Below, in pieces: positions 41,765 through 54,266 of a stretch of DNA of 64,000 nt. The stretch spans positions 27,440,946-27,504,945 of the forward strand of contig CM022665.1 in NCBI GenBank assembly GCA_012295275.1, in the 5' to 3' direction. The notes under the pieces are model-generated. The model searched no databases. It was not told where the DNA came from and saw only the letters and a list, made by a program, of their open reading frames with translations. The translations under genes and the position numbers were made by a program. Positions within the stretch are counted from its first letter, which is position 1. Every line of letters begins with the position of its first letter. This stretch comes from Chrysomallon squamiferum. Taxonomy: Eukaryota > Mollusca > Gastropoda > Neomphalida > Peltospiridae.

Positions 41765-43336
41765 GTAAGTAAACAACAGACATTATCCGATTATGATTAT
41801 TTTATATATAATAGAGTCTTGTATTAAGTTATAGTAGGTATGGACTTATGTTTAATAAATATTACCAGAACTTGAATATTCAAACTGGATTGATTGTTTC
41901 TGCCAAACCTTAGTTTATATCAGAGGTCGGCATACTTTTTAGGCTATCGACCTCTTCGTGGAAGCCCATTTTCACACTTCGCCGCTCCCACCACCACCAA
42001 GCATGTAAAATAAACCAAATGTGAACATTATCACTAATAAACTTCTCCTCCATTAACCTCTAGACATTTATAAGATCCTTTGGATAGTCCTACTTTGCCA
42101 ACTCCTAGTTTATATGAAAATAATTTGACAATTTTTATGCATTTTATGATATTTAATAATACATATTTTATTTATTTTTTTAAATATTTATACTAATGAA
42201 TAGTGCGAATGAAAAACAGTAAACAAATGACTCTAAAATTATAATATATTTATTTGTCATTTTATTATTACAGCTTAAAATAGGTAAAAAAAATAAAATA
42301 ATAATAACATAAAATAAAATTTAAAAAAATCAACATGAAAATGTAAAACTGGAAGTGGAAGAAGTATTTTTATGTGAGACACAATGGACTCCTTTATGTT
42401 ATTCATATTTTTACAAATTAAATGTTTTGCAGGAAGACTGAAAGCAAGTATACGAGGCAGACCTGTAAATGGACAAGAAATTCAGCTTCCCAGTGGATAT
42501 GCAGGTAATACTGATAGAATCAGCATTGAGCAAACTGGTTAACTGAGGACTAGATTCACCTAGAAGAACCTTTTTTGCTGTTTTTTTTAAATTTACTTAA
42601 AAAGTTTTTAATGCATTAATAATACATTTTTGAAATACATGTAATGAATAATTTTAATATCAAATTAAAAAAAGAAAACAAACAAAATTAGAAATTTGCT
42701 GGTCCAAATGGATTAAATCCTTGTTAATTGTACTTTATCACATGATTTTTATTTTAGGAATTATTTTGAAAGAAAGAAAAGAGCAAGTGACAGAAGATGT
42801 GGATAGAGTATTGACTGCTACTCACAAGTTTGACAGGTTCACATACTGGAATCTAGATAAACTGCCCAGTGCTGATGATAAATTAGTGAAAGCATTACAC
42901 TGGATCAGTATAGCTAAAGTGGTAAGATTTTTTGATTTTATTAAATATACCTGTTTTTTTTATTAATTAAAAATAGTCTGTGGATAAAAAGTTTAAGATT
43001 TAATAACCATAAATCTGTTAGATTTGCATTCATTTTTTTTTTTTTTGGTTCGTTTATCTCTGTGAAATGACCAGAAAAATCAAAGCATTTCAGTTTTAGC
43101 ATCTTTACAAGCTGATTTTATTGTTAATTGGAATCAATGTAAGAATCAGTACAAGCAGAAAATCACTTCAAAGTATAGAGTTAATTCATATCTCTTATGT
43201 AAACATTAAGAAAACTATCTTTTGTTTCTAAAAAAGTTACTTATTTTTACCTTTTTCACATTAAAATATTTCTCATTTTTAGCTCCACAGACCTGTTGAT
43301 GAAGAGAGTAGTCAAAAAAGTGTGACTGGCAAATAA
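41390..43336 (+). CDS. RNASEH2C: Ribonuclease H2 subunit C
   Basis: Non-catalytic subunit of the heterotrimeric RNase H2, which removes ribonucleotides from DNA and cleaves RNA:DNA hybrids. With subunit B it forms an interwoven barrel that supports subunit A. Exons: 41390-41528, 42433-42504, 42758-42921, 43283-43336; all phases fit; 142 residues against about 164 in human. Diagnostic motifs: LLSCEVKYSGDANVEDYF, then IRGRPVNGQEIQLPSGYAG, and FTYWNLDKLPSADDKLVKAL near the C-terminus (family pattern YWxLExLPSxDxK). A charged linker of about 35 residues separates the last two. The short tail HRPVDEESSQKSVTGK is less conserved. AATAAA follows at 43526. The start at 41390 is the first ATG in frame with the conserved HCHLLSCEV stretch. 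Confidence 0.93.
41674..41765. repeat. (GA)n microsatellite
   Basis: A 92-base GA tract with one G interruption, in intron 1 of RNASEH2C. Confidence 0.95.
41921..42107. mobile_element. Short hAT-type MITE, 187 bp, with 8-bp target duplication
   Basis: The identical octamer GTTTATAT stands at 41913-41920 and 42108-42115, immediately outside the element. The left end CAGAGGTCGGCATACT and the reverse-complemented right end, AGGAGTTGGCAAAGT, are imperfect inverted repeats. An 8-bp duplication and CAGxGGTCGGCAxACT-like ends are typical of hAT elements. No transposase is present. It sits in intron 1 of RNASEH2C. Confidence 0.8.
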
Positions 43337-45370
43337 AACAATCAACATAGACTTCGAAACATGAACTGAATCAGTTTTTTGTGACAGTTGCTACAGAGAA
43401 GATATGATTTACAAAATGGACACAGGATCAGCATCTACCAGTTACATTTTGCAGATTTTCATTCATTGCATATTGACAAAAACTTAAGAAGCTGGTCTTG
43501 TTGTTGAATTAAACAGACAGTTTTTAATAAAATCTGATATTTGTAGTTTCAGTTGTCCAGTTCTAATTAAGCTTTATGTAATTGAATAAATTTGATTCAA
43601 AAGATTTTGTTCAATTTTTTTAAATGCTTCCCTTTTTTCATCATACCCATACTGTTTTTCACTGCTGCTTTAATTCTTATAACAGATTATAAAGTCAATA
43701 CTTTTGAACATTAGTATCTAATTAACATGCAGTGATATATTAATTCATAATAAGCCTCTACAGAATTTTATTTTTATTTGCTTTTGTTAATAGACCAGAA
43801 TATTTTTATTCCAAGCAATTATTTTGGACATAGAAAACATGAAATAATGTGCTTCTTTAGTAAATGTCAGTAATAGTTTGGTATTATCTTCTGCCAAACA
43901 GCAGAGTAATCAGATCATTAAAACAAACACATGGTGGTAATGTACCAGTTTATTATATTACTCATTTTGCACTATGCTGAACATTCATTATGCAGAAATG
44001 AAAATACGTATTATGATAAAATTCTCAGTTTACGTATGAATGATGAAGAACATTTTGTGCAATAGGAAGATGAATAATTATTGTTAACTGTTTTATCACA
44101 AAAATGATAATCCATTTTGATTTGTTATTTTTGTATTTATTGGACGGCATGAACCAAAATGGATAAATCAGGAAATTAATCCATACAAATAAACGCTCTT
44201 GGAACAAGCAGAAATGAATACTGAGTTTAACACTAATATTTCACAGGTACAAAACTACATGTTTAAAGAATTATGATTTTTGAAGTAACAGTGTATCATA
44301 AGACAATTAACCATGTTTCTTTTCTGTAAAACATATTGATAATTAGCTTAGATTTAACTTTTTTAAAGTTGTAATAATAAAATTTGGTATTTAAATAGAA
44401 ATTAGAAAAGGGAAAAAAAAATTATAAAAATTGTTAGTATTAATGTATATAAAATAAAGAGTTGTAAAATGCTTCATTATACAAAGTGATATTTAAAAAA
44501 AAAAAAAAAAAAAATAATTTTAATTATACACATACCCAGAAAGTTATGATTATTGTTAAAACGTTTGATTTGATCAGTTTTCAATTATTACTGCATAATT
44601 GATAAAAGTTTAATTAAAACACAAATTAAAAAAAATAATAATAAAAAATAAAAAATTAAAACAAATACTGTTTTACTTAATGGTATTTCAAGGCACTTGA
44701 TTTATCCCCAATAAAATTATTTAACTGGAATATCCTTTTTTCTTTTTTATATTTCAACTTCTTAGGGAATTTCTATTGCTAAAAAATAACACTAGATTGT
44801 TCAAGTGCCATATTCACAAGAATGGCAGTGCAGTTTATTATGTATCTTGAAACACAGTATGTTTAAAAAACAAAAAGACACATGTTGACAACAATCCAGT
44901 GGAGAATGATCAACTGCAAGTGATTCTGAATCAGTGCTAAACCTCACCCTAAGAGCTAAAACCATTGCAAATCTGCAACGTTATTTATTACATTTTTAAA
45001 TGTATTGATTTGCCAAGAAAAAAACAATGAACTTTGTTGTTTCTTCACCCCTTTTTTTTTTTTTTATCATAATTATTTCTATACATGCAGGGTGGAAAGA
45101 TAGTGTATTTAAAATTTAAACAATAACAATTTAAGATTACTGATTAATTTTTTTTTTTTTTTTTTTACAGTTAACAGGTGCACTGTAATTGCTTTCAGTA
45201 CACTCATCAACAATTTTTATCTTGTGCAATGTTACTTAAAAGTAAAACAAAGAACATGCATATAAAAGAACAGGCTAGTTGTTGGCACTAAATCATTTCT
45301 TTTCCTGCCTGTCTCAAGTTATTTTGAGTGCTGAATTTATCACAGATAACTTAGGATATTTCAATAATAG
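43337..45370. other. Intergenic between convergent RNASEH2C and ATXN3
   Basis: About 2 kb of A/T-rich DNA with the 3' UTRs of both genes, including an RNASEH2C polyadenylation signal at 43526. Homopolymer A and T runs occur near 44495 and 45050-45170. No further gene or element recognised. Confidence 0.5.
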
Positions 45371-48300
45371 TCAAGTCTCCTGCTCCAAAGACATTTCCAA
45401 GGCCTTCTTCAACATTTCTTCCTCACTTAATTCTTTAAAAAAATAAAAGAATAATAACTAAAATTATATTAACTAACAAAGATGCTCTAGTTTAATAAAA
45501 ACTGAACTCTTTTTGTATACCACCATGCTACTGTTTTGTAGTTCAAATAAATTATATAGTTTAGGTTAAGAATAAAGATTAAGACTTACTTATGAAATAA
45601 AATGTTATTCTCAGACATTTAGCTTTACTTTTCTAAACTGTATCAAAATATTGTTTTTAACTGCAGTATAATGAGTATTAGTTTGAAGCATTTATTGTTA
45701 ATGAAACTCTAAATTTTATCTTAATCACAACCATATGCTTTATAATAAAAAAAAAAAAAAAAAGATTGTTCTATAATTAAATTTCTAATTATGCTCATAA
45801 CTGTCATACAGATTGAAGTTCCCAAAGTTGGCATTCTGAAACTTGGCCTGATCTGACCAAAATCTCAATACTCGGCAGCAGTCTCACTACCCAGCATTAT
45901 TTCACCAATATACTATGATGTGGCATTGCATTCACCACCCAGTATTTTTGTGCCAGTTTTACAAAGTGCTTTTTACTGTAGATCTGTGACTTGTCATCTT
46001 TTGGAACATTTGTAGACATTATTACACTGTTTAGCTGTGATATTATGCAACCCCAAACACACAGCGCCAACCCCTTAATGGCACAGTGAAGAAAAGAAGA
46101 ACAAATTGTTGAGTATAACAGAAACAATATATCTTTTCATGAGGTTAGACTCATGAACACAAGCACACATGCTCTGTTGACTATTTGGTGTTGGCACTTA
46201 GACTGTGTACAACCTTAATGAATGTACAGTATCCAGTATATTAACATTTCAAAAGTCCCACACAGTCCCAAAGATGCCAAGTTTGGGAACTTCAACCAGT
46301 TTGAACAAACATGATTTCCCTACTCACCTTCATTTTCTGGTGAATCATCTTTTATAATTTTTAATGTGTTTTCTTGAGCTGTGGATCGTAATTCACTGGG
46401 ACTATTGGAAGCATTGTTCTCTAGTTTGCTAAGAAAAGCTAAACGTTTTTCCCTGATCTCTTTCTGACTGGGACTTTTAGTGTTGGATGAACTAGTACCT
46501 GCGGTGTCTGAAGAACTGCTGTTTCCCTGCTTATCCAAATAATATCCTGAATAAAATCAAATATTTTGGGTTATTTCAATTATATATTCGAGCACTTGCA
46601 AACAGTATGGATTACTTTTAACCTGATATTAAATGTTAGAAGGAATGTGTTAGAAGGTAAAGAGAAGAAACAAAAAGAAAAAACCCCATAATTTGGTGAT
46701 TTAGAAACATGATTGAATTTTACGACACAGATGTATATACACACACACAGACATATTTTTCTGTAACTAAGAAACAAATAGACTTCTAAATGAATGTGAA
46801 ATATTACAAAAATCAGGATTATTTACCAACATGTAGTTTTCTTTCTCATTTGTTTTAAGGGAACACACTAGGTGAAAAATGACCAAAATTGAATAAACAA
46901 AAGTCTTTTTTAGTTTTTGACATAACCCTGTTTAGAAAATATAGATAAAAAAATTAACTTTTTCAGATAAAAGTTTCAGATTTTTTGCGAAAGGAAGAGC
47001 ATATTCACAGATTGCACACTAATAATGCATAACATCATCCTATAGCCACAGTAAGTAGAATTATAGTTTATAAAAAAAAAATATAAAAAAAAAATATTTT
47101 TAGGAATATACTGCATGAAAACTGTTTGTGCTAGAGTTTCCAAATTTGGAATATATATATATACTGTTCTTGATATATAACCTTTATCTAACTTTCTGTT
47201 GTTTTAAAATATGAATGAAAAACAATTTTTAATTTTTTTTTATTATTTCTTTTTAAGTATGTAAACAAAGACTAATTTCTTTCTGTTATTCTGTAGAAAT
47301 ACTTGTTTATAATGAACCGCAGCAGTTTGAATAATACATATATATTGGTTTGGGTTGGAGAGGTTCATGAAATGGGGTACTATAATATTTAAAAAAGCCC
47401 AAAATAACCATCTGTCATAAAAAAAAATAAACTAGTTTTTTAAGGTAACAAAATGGGATTATTTCCATCAAATTTCAATTCTGTAACATAAAACATAACA
47501 ATTTTTTATTTTCGCCACACATGTCACCTTAAAATACTGGACTAATACATCTCCAATTTACACTTCAAGCCTTGGTTTTGCAAAATGCTGTCTTTTGTTT
47601 TTCATGTGAGGAAAGAGATCAGTACCACTTATCAAACACAAGTAATCTAAATGTGCTGGCATGGAACTAGAAATAAGCTGCTTAAGCAAACAAAACACAA
47701 ATTTGTCATACATTTTTAAAAGATGCCTCTCCTTCCCTTTAACATATGCAAATTTAAGTTTTTGTTTACAGGAAAGCTACAATTATTTATATAGTCTCCA
47801 CCTTCCATGCTCAGTTGAAGAGCTTTTTGTAGACTGGCATCCTCATTCTCTACGTATCTTCGGCTCTCATCTTTTATAGTTTTTAACTGTGGGTCATTAT
47901 CCTCAGGTTCCATTTCATCAATTTCACTGATGAGGGTGGGCTTAGTTAATTGAACAGCAGGCATAATTTTCAACAGTTGATCAGCATCGCAGTCAGGCAA
48001 CTCTCCAAGTACAATAAATATTGAATAACCTGAAAATAACAATTTTAAAATACCAGTACATACTTTAATAACATGTTAAATGTTTTTACCTTCTAATTTA
48101 ATTTGATAGTAGTCTTAATTTTTTCTGCACATAAATGCATATCAAATGCCTAAACTGGAAGAATTTATCCAAAATACAGAAATAATTTTTAAAATTGAAA
48201 TAACTGTAAATGAAGGAATTTGAAAATGAAGTAATTTCTTCCTATGTCTAGAAATTACTGAAACACTGTACATTTTTGCAAAGTTCCTATGAAAACAGTG

Positions 48301-50979
48301 GCAATGAGCTGCACTATTAAGCAAAAATCTTGATTTTTACTGAAAAACAAAAGAATTAGAAAAAAGTACAGTAATAATAAGAAATAATATTAAAATATTT
48401 CTGTACCTTCTTGTTGAAGTTGTGTTATGAACAGTGAAAGGTATGTGTCAGATATCAGTTCTGGTCCTGAAAGCAGTGAATTAAGATTAAACCACTGATG
48501 TCCCAATTGCCTGATTGTAAACCAGTGTTGCCTGAAGTTGCATATATAGGCTGATTGTTGTCTGAAAAGCAAATAAGATAAATTTGTTTGTTTTACAAAT
48601 ATATTACAAATGATGATCATTTTACCTTTTTAAAATATTTGTTTAGAAAGGAAATTTATGTTTACAAACAGTGACATAATGACAAAATATATGAATACTT
48701 TCAGTTATGCAAAATATGAAATAAAAATAAATAAATGAAGGTAATAATTTACAAACAGTTACCACACTCTTAAGAGCAAACTAAAAACAGGATAGAATTG
48801 ACCAAAATCCGAAGTTAAGGAACTATGGTGAATTTATTATCTGAAATTGTCATGCTATGGATAAATTTCAAAATTCAGTTTTTAAAAGATAAGCATTTCA
48901 TTGCTGAATCACATTCACTGTACATACGTTTTACTTAATCATAAAGTCATATTAATGAATTACGTCGGATCTTGGCGGCTCTGTTCAGCTATATCATTTT
49001 GACTGTTGTACTGTAGTAATTCCAAATTCCACACTCTCAATGCTTCAGTAATCACTTGAATAGAGAAGAAGCCACTGTCATCAAAGTTACTTGATGGTTG
49101 CTGAAAATTAGTAATATTTATATATATTGAAAAGTCAGGTGCATTATATAAACTTAATCACATCAATGCTTAGCTTAAGAAAGAATAATATACTATGTAA
49201 ATAGAAGACAAATAAATGAAATATTTATTTTGATGAAAAGGGAACCAACCTGTTTTTAGTAAAAGGTATCTTTTTGTATCATTCATTGCTTCAAAGACAT
49301 TTTTAATTTTTTAATAAAAGTTTGGAGAAGGAAAAAAATATAATTAAACAGGATTTTGTAACAAACAAATAATTAGTAATACTTAATAATATAATTATTT
49401 CTTCATCAACACATCAGTAAATTTCAGTGTTGTTAGTTATTAGTGTCAAGTATGTTTTTTATCAGTATGACAACAAGAAATCTCCTGTTTGTTGACTATT
49501 CATATCTGAAATTAGCACCAGAATTAGAAGCAGTGATTTATTTTACAAGTACACTTTCTGTAGTCAGGATAAATACATTATATGGTATTGGTTGGAACTG
49601 TAAAAGTTAAGGTATATGGGTTGATCCTGTTTCTTCTCAATGAAAGTATCAAAGCCAATATCAGAAATACAACCCAGTTAAACAGTTCTAAAATACCTGA
49701 ATAAAATACTGATATTCATGTGTAAGTATTCCTCCTTCAGAGCGCAATGCCCGTTCTCGTTCATCCAGTCTTTGTGCTATTTGTGCCAAATCTACTGCAG
49801 AAAAATATGGCCCTTGAAGCAAGGCATTTAAACAATGTTGCGCACAGAGAGAACCTTCTTGCTGAAATAACAATAACAATAATAACAACATGTATACCTT
49901 TCTAAAATATGTAACTGTCTTTTGTATTTAACCAGATTAGAAGCTCTTGGCAGACATAGTAGATTGCTGCTACTGCTGGACCCTATTGTGCTGAACATGC
50001 TTGAATCAATATTTTTTTTTATAATTTGATACCACTAGCCAGACCAAGTTGAAACATATAATTATCATGTGGGTTTTTTTTCTCTGTTCATGATGCAATG
50101 AAATCAATACAGGATCCTTTCTCCAAGTGCATAGGACTAGAAGCATTTTGGATTTCAAAATTGTTTGAATTTTTTAACATATGGTGATAGCCAAATAATA
50201 GGATCTAAAATGTTATATAAATAGTCTGCACGATTTTTTATGCAATATTTATCATACGTTTGTAGATATGTAAAACAGTTTGAAAACTATAAGATATCAC
50301 TATTTCTGCAAGTCAGAAAAAGTTTCGAATTTCATATCGTACTACTCATTAGGTTTGTGGTTGATACATTTTTTAAATCAAAGACAAGTTTAAAAAAAAA
50401 AAAAAAAAAAAACAGTATCGTGTATGGATATTTATAAAAATTATAAAAAGGTGAATATAATCAATGTAACAACACAATCAAATGAGTTGCAGATTTGTGA
50501 TTGTCAACAGAAATGATTTTTAATTAGTGTTCACATATCAGAGAGAGAAGGAATTTTTTTTTATTTTTGTACAAAGTATTGTGTACATAATACTGTTCGA
50601 GTCGGTATTTTTCTGTGCTCCCAGCTCGATCAGACGACTCAGCAACTGTATTTAAAAATTTTAAATATATTATTATTAATATTATTGTTGTTTTTTATGC
50701 TGCTGCTGCTGTTATTGTTGTTGTTATAAATTTATTCTTCAAATTATCTCATTTACGGTTTAACGAGATCTAAATAATTTCGTATAAATTTATAAAATAA
50801 AAATTGTGACAATTTTCTCAATTATTTAACCTATGATGTTTACATAATGATAATCGTGTAATCGCAACTAATATCTGTATGAACATCAACATTTTCTGCT
50901 GCAGAATATTCTTATTACTTTTTATTTCATTTTTTTTTAACGAAGAATAACTAACCTTTTCGTGAAATATGACATCCAT
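45371..50979 (-). CDS. ATXN3: Ataxin-3, Josephin-domain deubiquitinase
   Basis: Cysteine protease that trims or edits ubiquitin chains and works with p97/VCP in protein quality control. Exons from the right: 50956-50979, 49697-49861, 48964-49100, 48407-48561, 47802-48029, 46328-46546, 45371-45432; all phases fit; 329 residues. The Josephin domain is about 1-180: catalytic Cys14 in QEGSLCAQHC, His121 in FRQHWFTIR, Asn136 in QWFNLNSL, and the conserved SGPELISDTYL. A ubiquitin-interacting motif lies at about 220-238 (EDASLQKALQLSMEG) and a C-terminal one at about 310-326 (LSEEEMLKKALEMSLEQ), matching the LSEEDML end of the three-UIM vertebrate isoform. There is no polyglutamine tract between them, only Ser/Asn-rich sequence. 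The first coding exon is only 24 bases, as is usual for the gene. At least one TIR-bounded element lies in its introns. Confidence 0.96.
45811..46297. mobile_element. TIR-bounded element (MITE) in an ATXN3 intron
   Basis: The left end TTGAAGTTCCCAAAGTTGGC (from about 45813) and the reverse complement of the right end, TTGAAGTTCCCAAACTTGGC (46293 leftwards), match at 19 of 20 positions. The 490-bp interior has no clear coding sequence. The superfamily is not assignable by eye; no clear target duplication was found. It lies between the last two exons of ATXN3. Confidence 0.75.
46853..47534. mobile_element. Possible second TIR-bounded element in ATXN3
   Basis: The left TTTTAAGGGAACACACTAGG and the reverse-complemented right end TTTTAAGGTGACATGTGTGG share TTTTAAGG and a looser match beyond it, continuing into GTGAAAA and GCGAAAA. 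The interior is A/T-rich with no coding content. The repeats are imperfect and the flanks show no clear duplication, so this could be chance. Confidence 0.35.
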
Positions 50980-52673
50980 GTTAAACTTCGACAAAAACTG
51001 ATCCTTAACTTATGTGCCCTTGTCAATATTCACAAAATAGAAGTTCCAGTCCCGTTAAATAATCACTGAGTATCAGTCGTTTGACTTCCATTGCCATCTG
51101 TTGGTAAATAAAACCAAGGAAAGACAACTCTTACAGTTACAATTAAAGTGTACATTTTTTAAACAACAAACACCAACAGCAGCAGCAGCAACAACAACAA
51201 TAACAAAAATACTTAAATAAACTTTTGCATTATTCATAGCAGCAAAATATTTGGCTAATAAAATTAACAATAAAATACTGTTATCAGGCAATTTTAATTT
51301 TTATGGAATTTTTTTTTTTTTTTTTAAAGTGATCGAATTGTAATCTGCACATAGTGCGTGTTATGCTGTGTCTGTGTGCATACACACATAGGTATATATG
51401 CTGTTACGTGTTATTGTTGCATGTTGTTGCGTATGTTCATGTGCGTGTTATCGTTGCGATTTGTATGGTGTATTTTATATTACATTTTTTATTGTGACGT
51501 TTGTGTTGGGTGTTGATGTTCTTTGTTTTTAAATGTATAGTATATTGTGTGTTTGGTGTTTGTGTTTTATGTTGTGGCTTTTTACACACCACATTGTGTT
51601 ATGAGTTGTAGTTTGGATATTGTTTTAGCGTTGTGTTGTGTCTCGTCAACGGCATTTATGAGGTCATAAATGGACTGTCTTCCACTGTCAGTGCACGTTG
51701 CAGAATATAAATCACACGTACATAAGACAACAGAACACACACGCATTGAAACTATTTTTTTTCTCTCCACCTTCGATACGTTTTTAGTTTATTGGCTGAA
51801 TGTAAACGAAAAGCATCGATTAATTAAATTACTATTACATATAATTGAATAAATCATTCATTAGTGAACTGTTCCAATTAAAAGATATGACATTGTTATT
51901 AGTATCAATAAGTACAGACATGCGTTCTGTAATTACTTAATTTATTTATCTTTTCTGCATTAGCATTTGGTGACGCCTGCGCAAATTATAAATTGTTTTC
52001 AAAGTGTTCGAAAACAATAAAGATGTCTTTCATTGTTTGGTTTACATAAATTGTATATGCGTCAAAAGCAAGGTCCGCCAATAACACCGTTTTCACATCC
52101 CAGTTAAAACAGTTCAACAAAACTTTCTCTGAATTCCCTTTGCAAAATTATGTGTTGTTTTTCTGTATAATTTTGGTTGAATAATAGCGCTACACAATCG
52201 ATTATATCCGATATGCATACATTGTTCCTTTTTGGAGAAAAAAGAAAAGAAAAAGATTTTACTAACTTCATACAAATGTTCAATTAAAGAACATCGGAAT
52301 TTTATCGGTGTTTTGCAAATTAGAAGACAATATTATTTATGATAACATAGACAAGGTATTTCTCTGCAGCCATGTTTTAAAAATTTTTGAAAAATGTTGA
52401 AGTTATGATTGTTTATCTGAATTTCATCGTCTTCGGGTCTTCCTTTCTTTTCAAGTTACATGTAAAAACAGAAGAAATTAATTGTTATAGTTGGCTGCTA
52501 TTAATTAGTCATGAAATATTTAGTACAAATGTGAGGATACTGATTCTAGTAGCACTGGAATGGTCTTTCCAGTAATAACAAATTTATCACGTTTTCAGTA
52601 ATAATAATAATAATAAAATGAACATTATTCATATACATTATGGGTATTAAACTGTAAATTGATAATTCAGTAA

Positions 52674-52714
<41 letters not shown>

Positions 52715-52715
52715 A

Positions 52716-52749
<34 letters not shown>

Positions 52750-53152
52750 ATTATTATTATAACAATGAAACATTATTCTCTCTGTGCGTTATAGATTTGT
52801 TCATTTATTGCAATTTCATCTACAAAAGGCATTTCCATTATTTTGAAAGTATTGTTGTTACTGCAACAACAACAGATAATATTTAACAAATATAGAATAA
52901 TAAATTGAGTGACAAGGGTCGGAATTCATCTTTCCTATAATCACACTGTTATTACATGAGTGACACCTATTCGTGAAATAATTAGATATTCATGCATAGG
53001 TAACCTAAAAAAAACAAAAAAAAACAACAACAAAAAAACAATCAAACAAAACAAGTGAAAGTACTATTACAGCACCGGATAGTCTCCCTTCAAAAAAGCT
53101 TTCACCGTGAGAGAAACCGAAACGGCATTCGGAAACAAGAAAGTTGAAAACA
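50980..53152. other. Intergenic between ATXN3 and TMEM179
   Basis: About 2.2 kb between divergent genes. It contains AAC/GCA-type short repeats at 51170-51205, a TG-rich stretch at about 51350-51600 and the AAT/ATT palindrome at 52674-52760. Reading frames at 51582-51852 and 52387-52575 show no family I know. No gene called. Confidence 0.5.
52674..52760. repeat. (AAT)n-(ATT)n self-complementary repeat
   Basis: About 35 bases of AAT run directly into about 45 bases of ATT through GAAT, so the two halves can pair as a perfect A/T hairpin. Confidence 0.9.
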
Positions 53153-53564
53153 ATGCCGTTTGATTTTCTGCTTCTTGATATTCAATTGCTTGTCCAGTGC
53201 CTCCTCTACCTGACACTTGTGGTTACTGGTTTTGTGATTTCGATTCCACTGGGTGTTACCACGGTAAACATAGCTGTCATTTCTTAATTGTTGAGTTCTG
53301 CACCTATTTTTGTTGCGGTTGGCAACGCCCACTGTTTGTCATATTTTTCGGAGTTTCATTGTTGTTGATTAAGCGTTTTGACCTTGAAAAAAACAGTTAT
53401 CACTAGCTTCACTTGTCAAACTCTTTAGCAGTAATTTTGGATGAATCTTTTAAAACCTGATTAATATAAAATTTAATAAATAAAATGTATTATGCAATAT
53501 TAAATGCTGACAAGTACATACTTAATAAAGTGTATATTTATATATACGATTGCATATGTTCTCT

Positions 53565-53646
<82 letters not shown>

Positions 53647-54191
53647 TGTGCAACTATTCCATGTTGTCCTCCAGTTAAAAAATAAAATTGGGAAAAATAA
53701 TTACATATGTCTCTCACCAAACAATGTTCATGTATGTATGTATTTTTATTTAACTATTCCAGATGATGATACATTGTGGTATAATAAAACATATATTGTC
53801 ATAAAACTGTTAAAATGATATCATTAAATATAATAATGCAACATTTCAGATCAATTTTGATGGACACTGCATACTGTATGGTGAAATAAACTGGAAGAAT
53901 GAATCATATTTCACTTTCAAACTCTCTGGCTCTAATACAGACTGTAATATTGCAATTTACTTTGCTGTCTTTGCCTGTATTTTCTATTGTTTGGCAATGT
54001 CAATATACTATGGCTATGCAATTACAAGGAAAGATCCAAATATTGGGTAAGTCCCATTGGCAAATTCATATATTTTTATGACATTTGGGTGGAGATGCTA
54101 ATTAGTGTAAATAGAATTATGTGATGAAACAAAAAAGAATGTTAGTGCATTATGCCAAGACTTAACGTAAATGATTTAATTATCATTTCGG

Positions 54192-54266
<75 letters not shown>

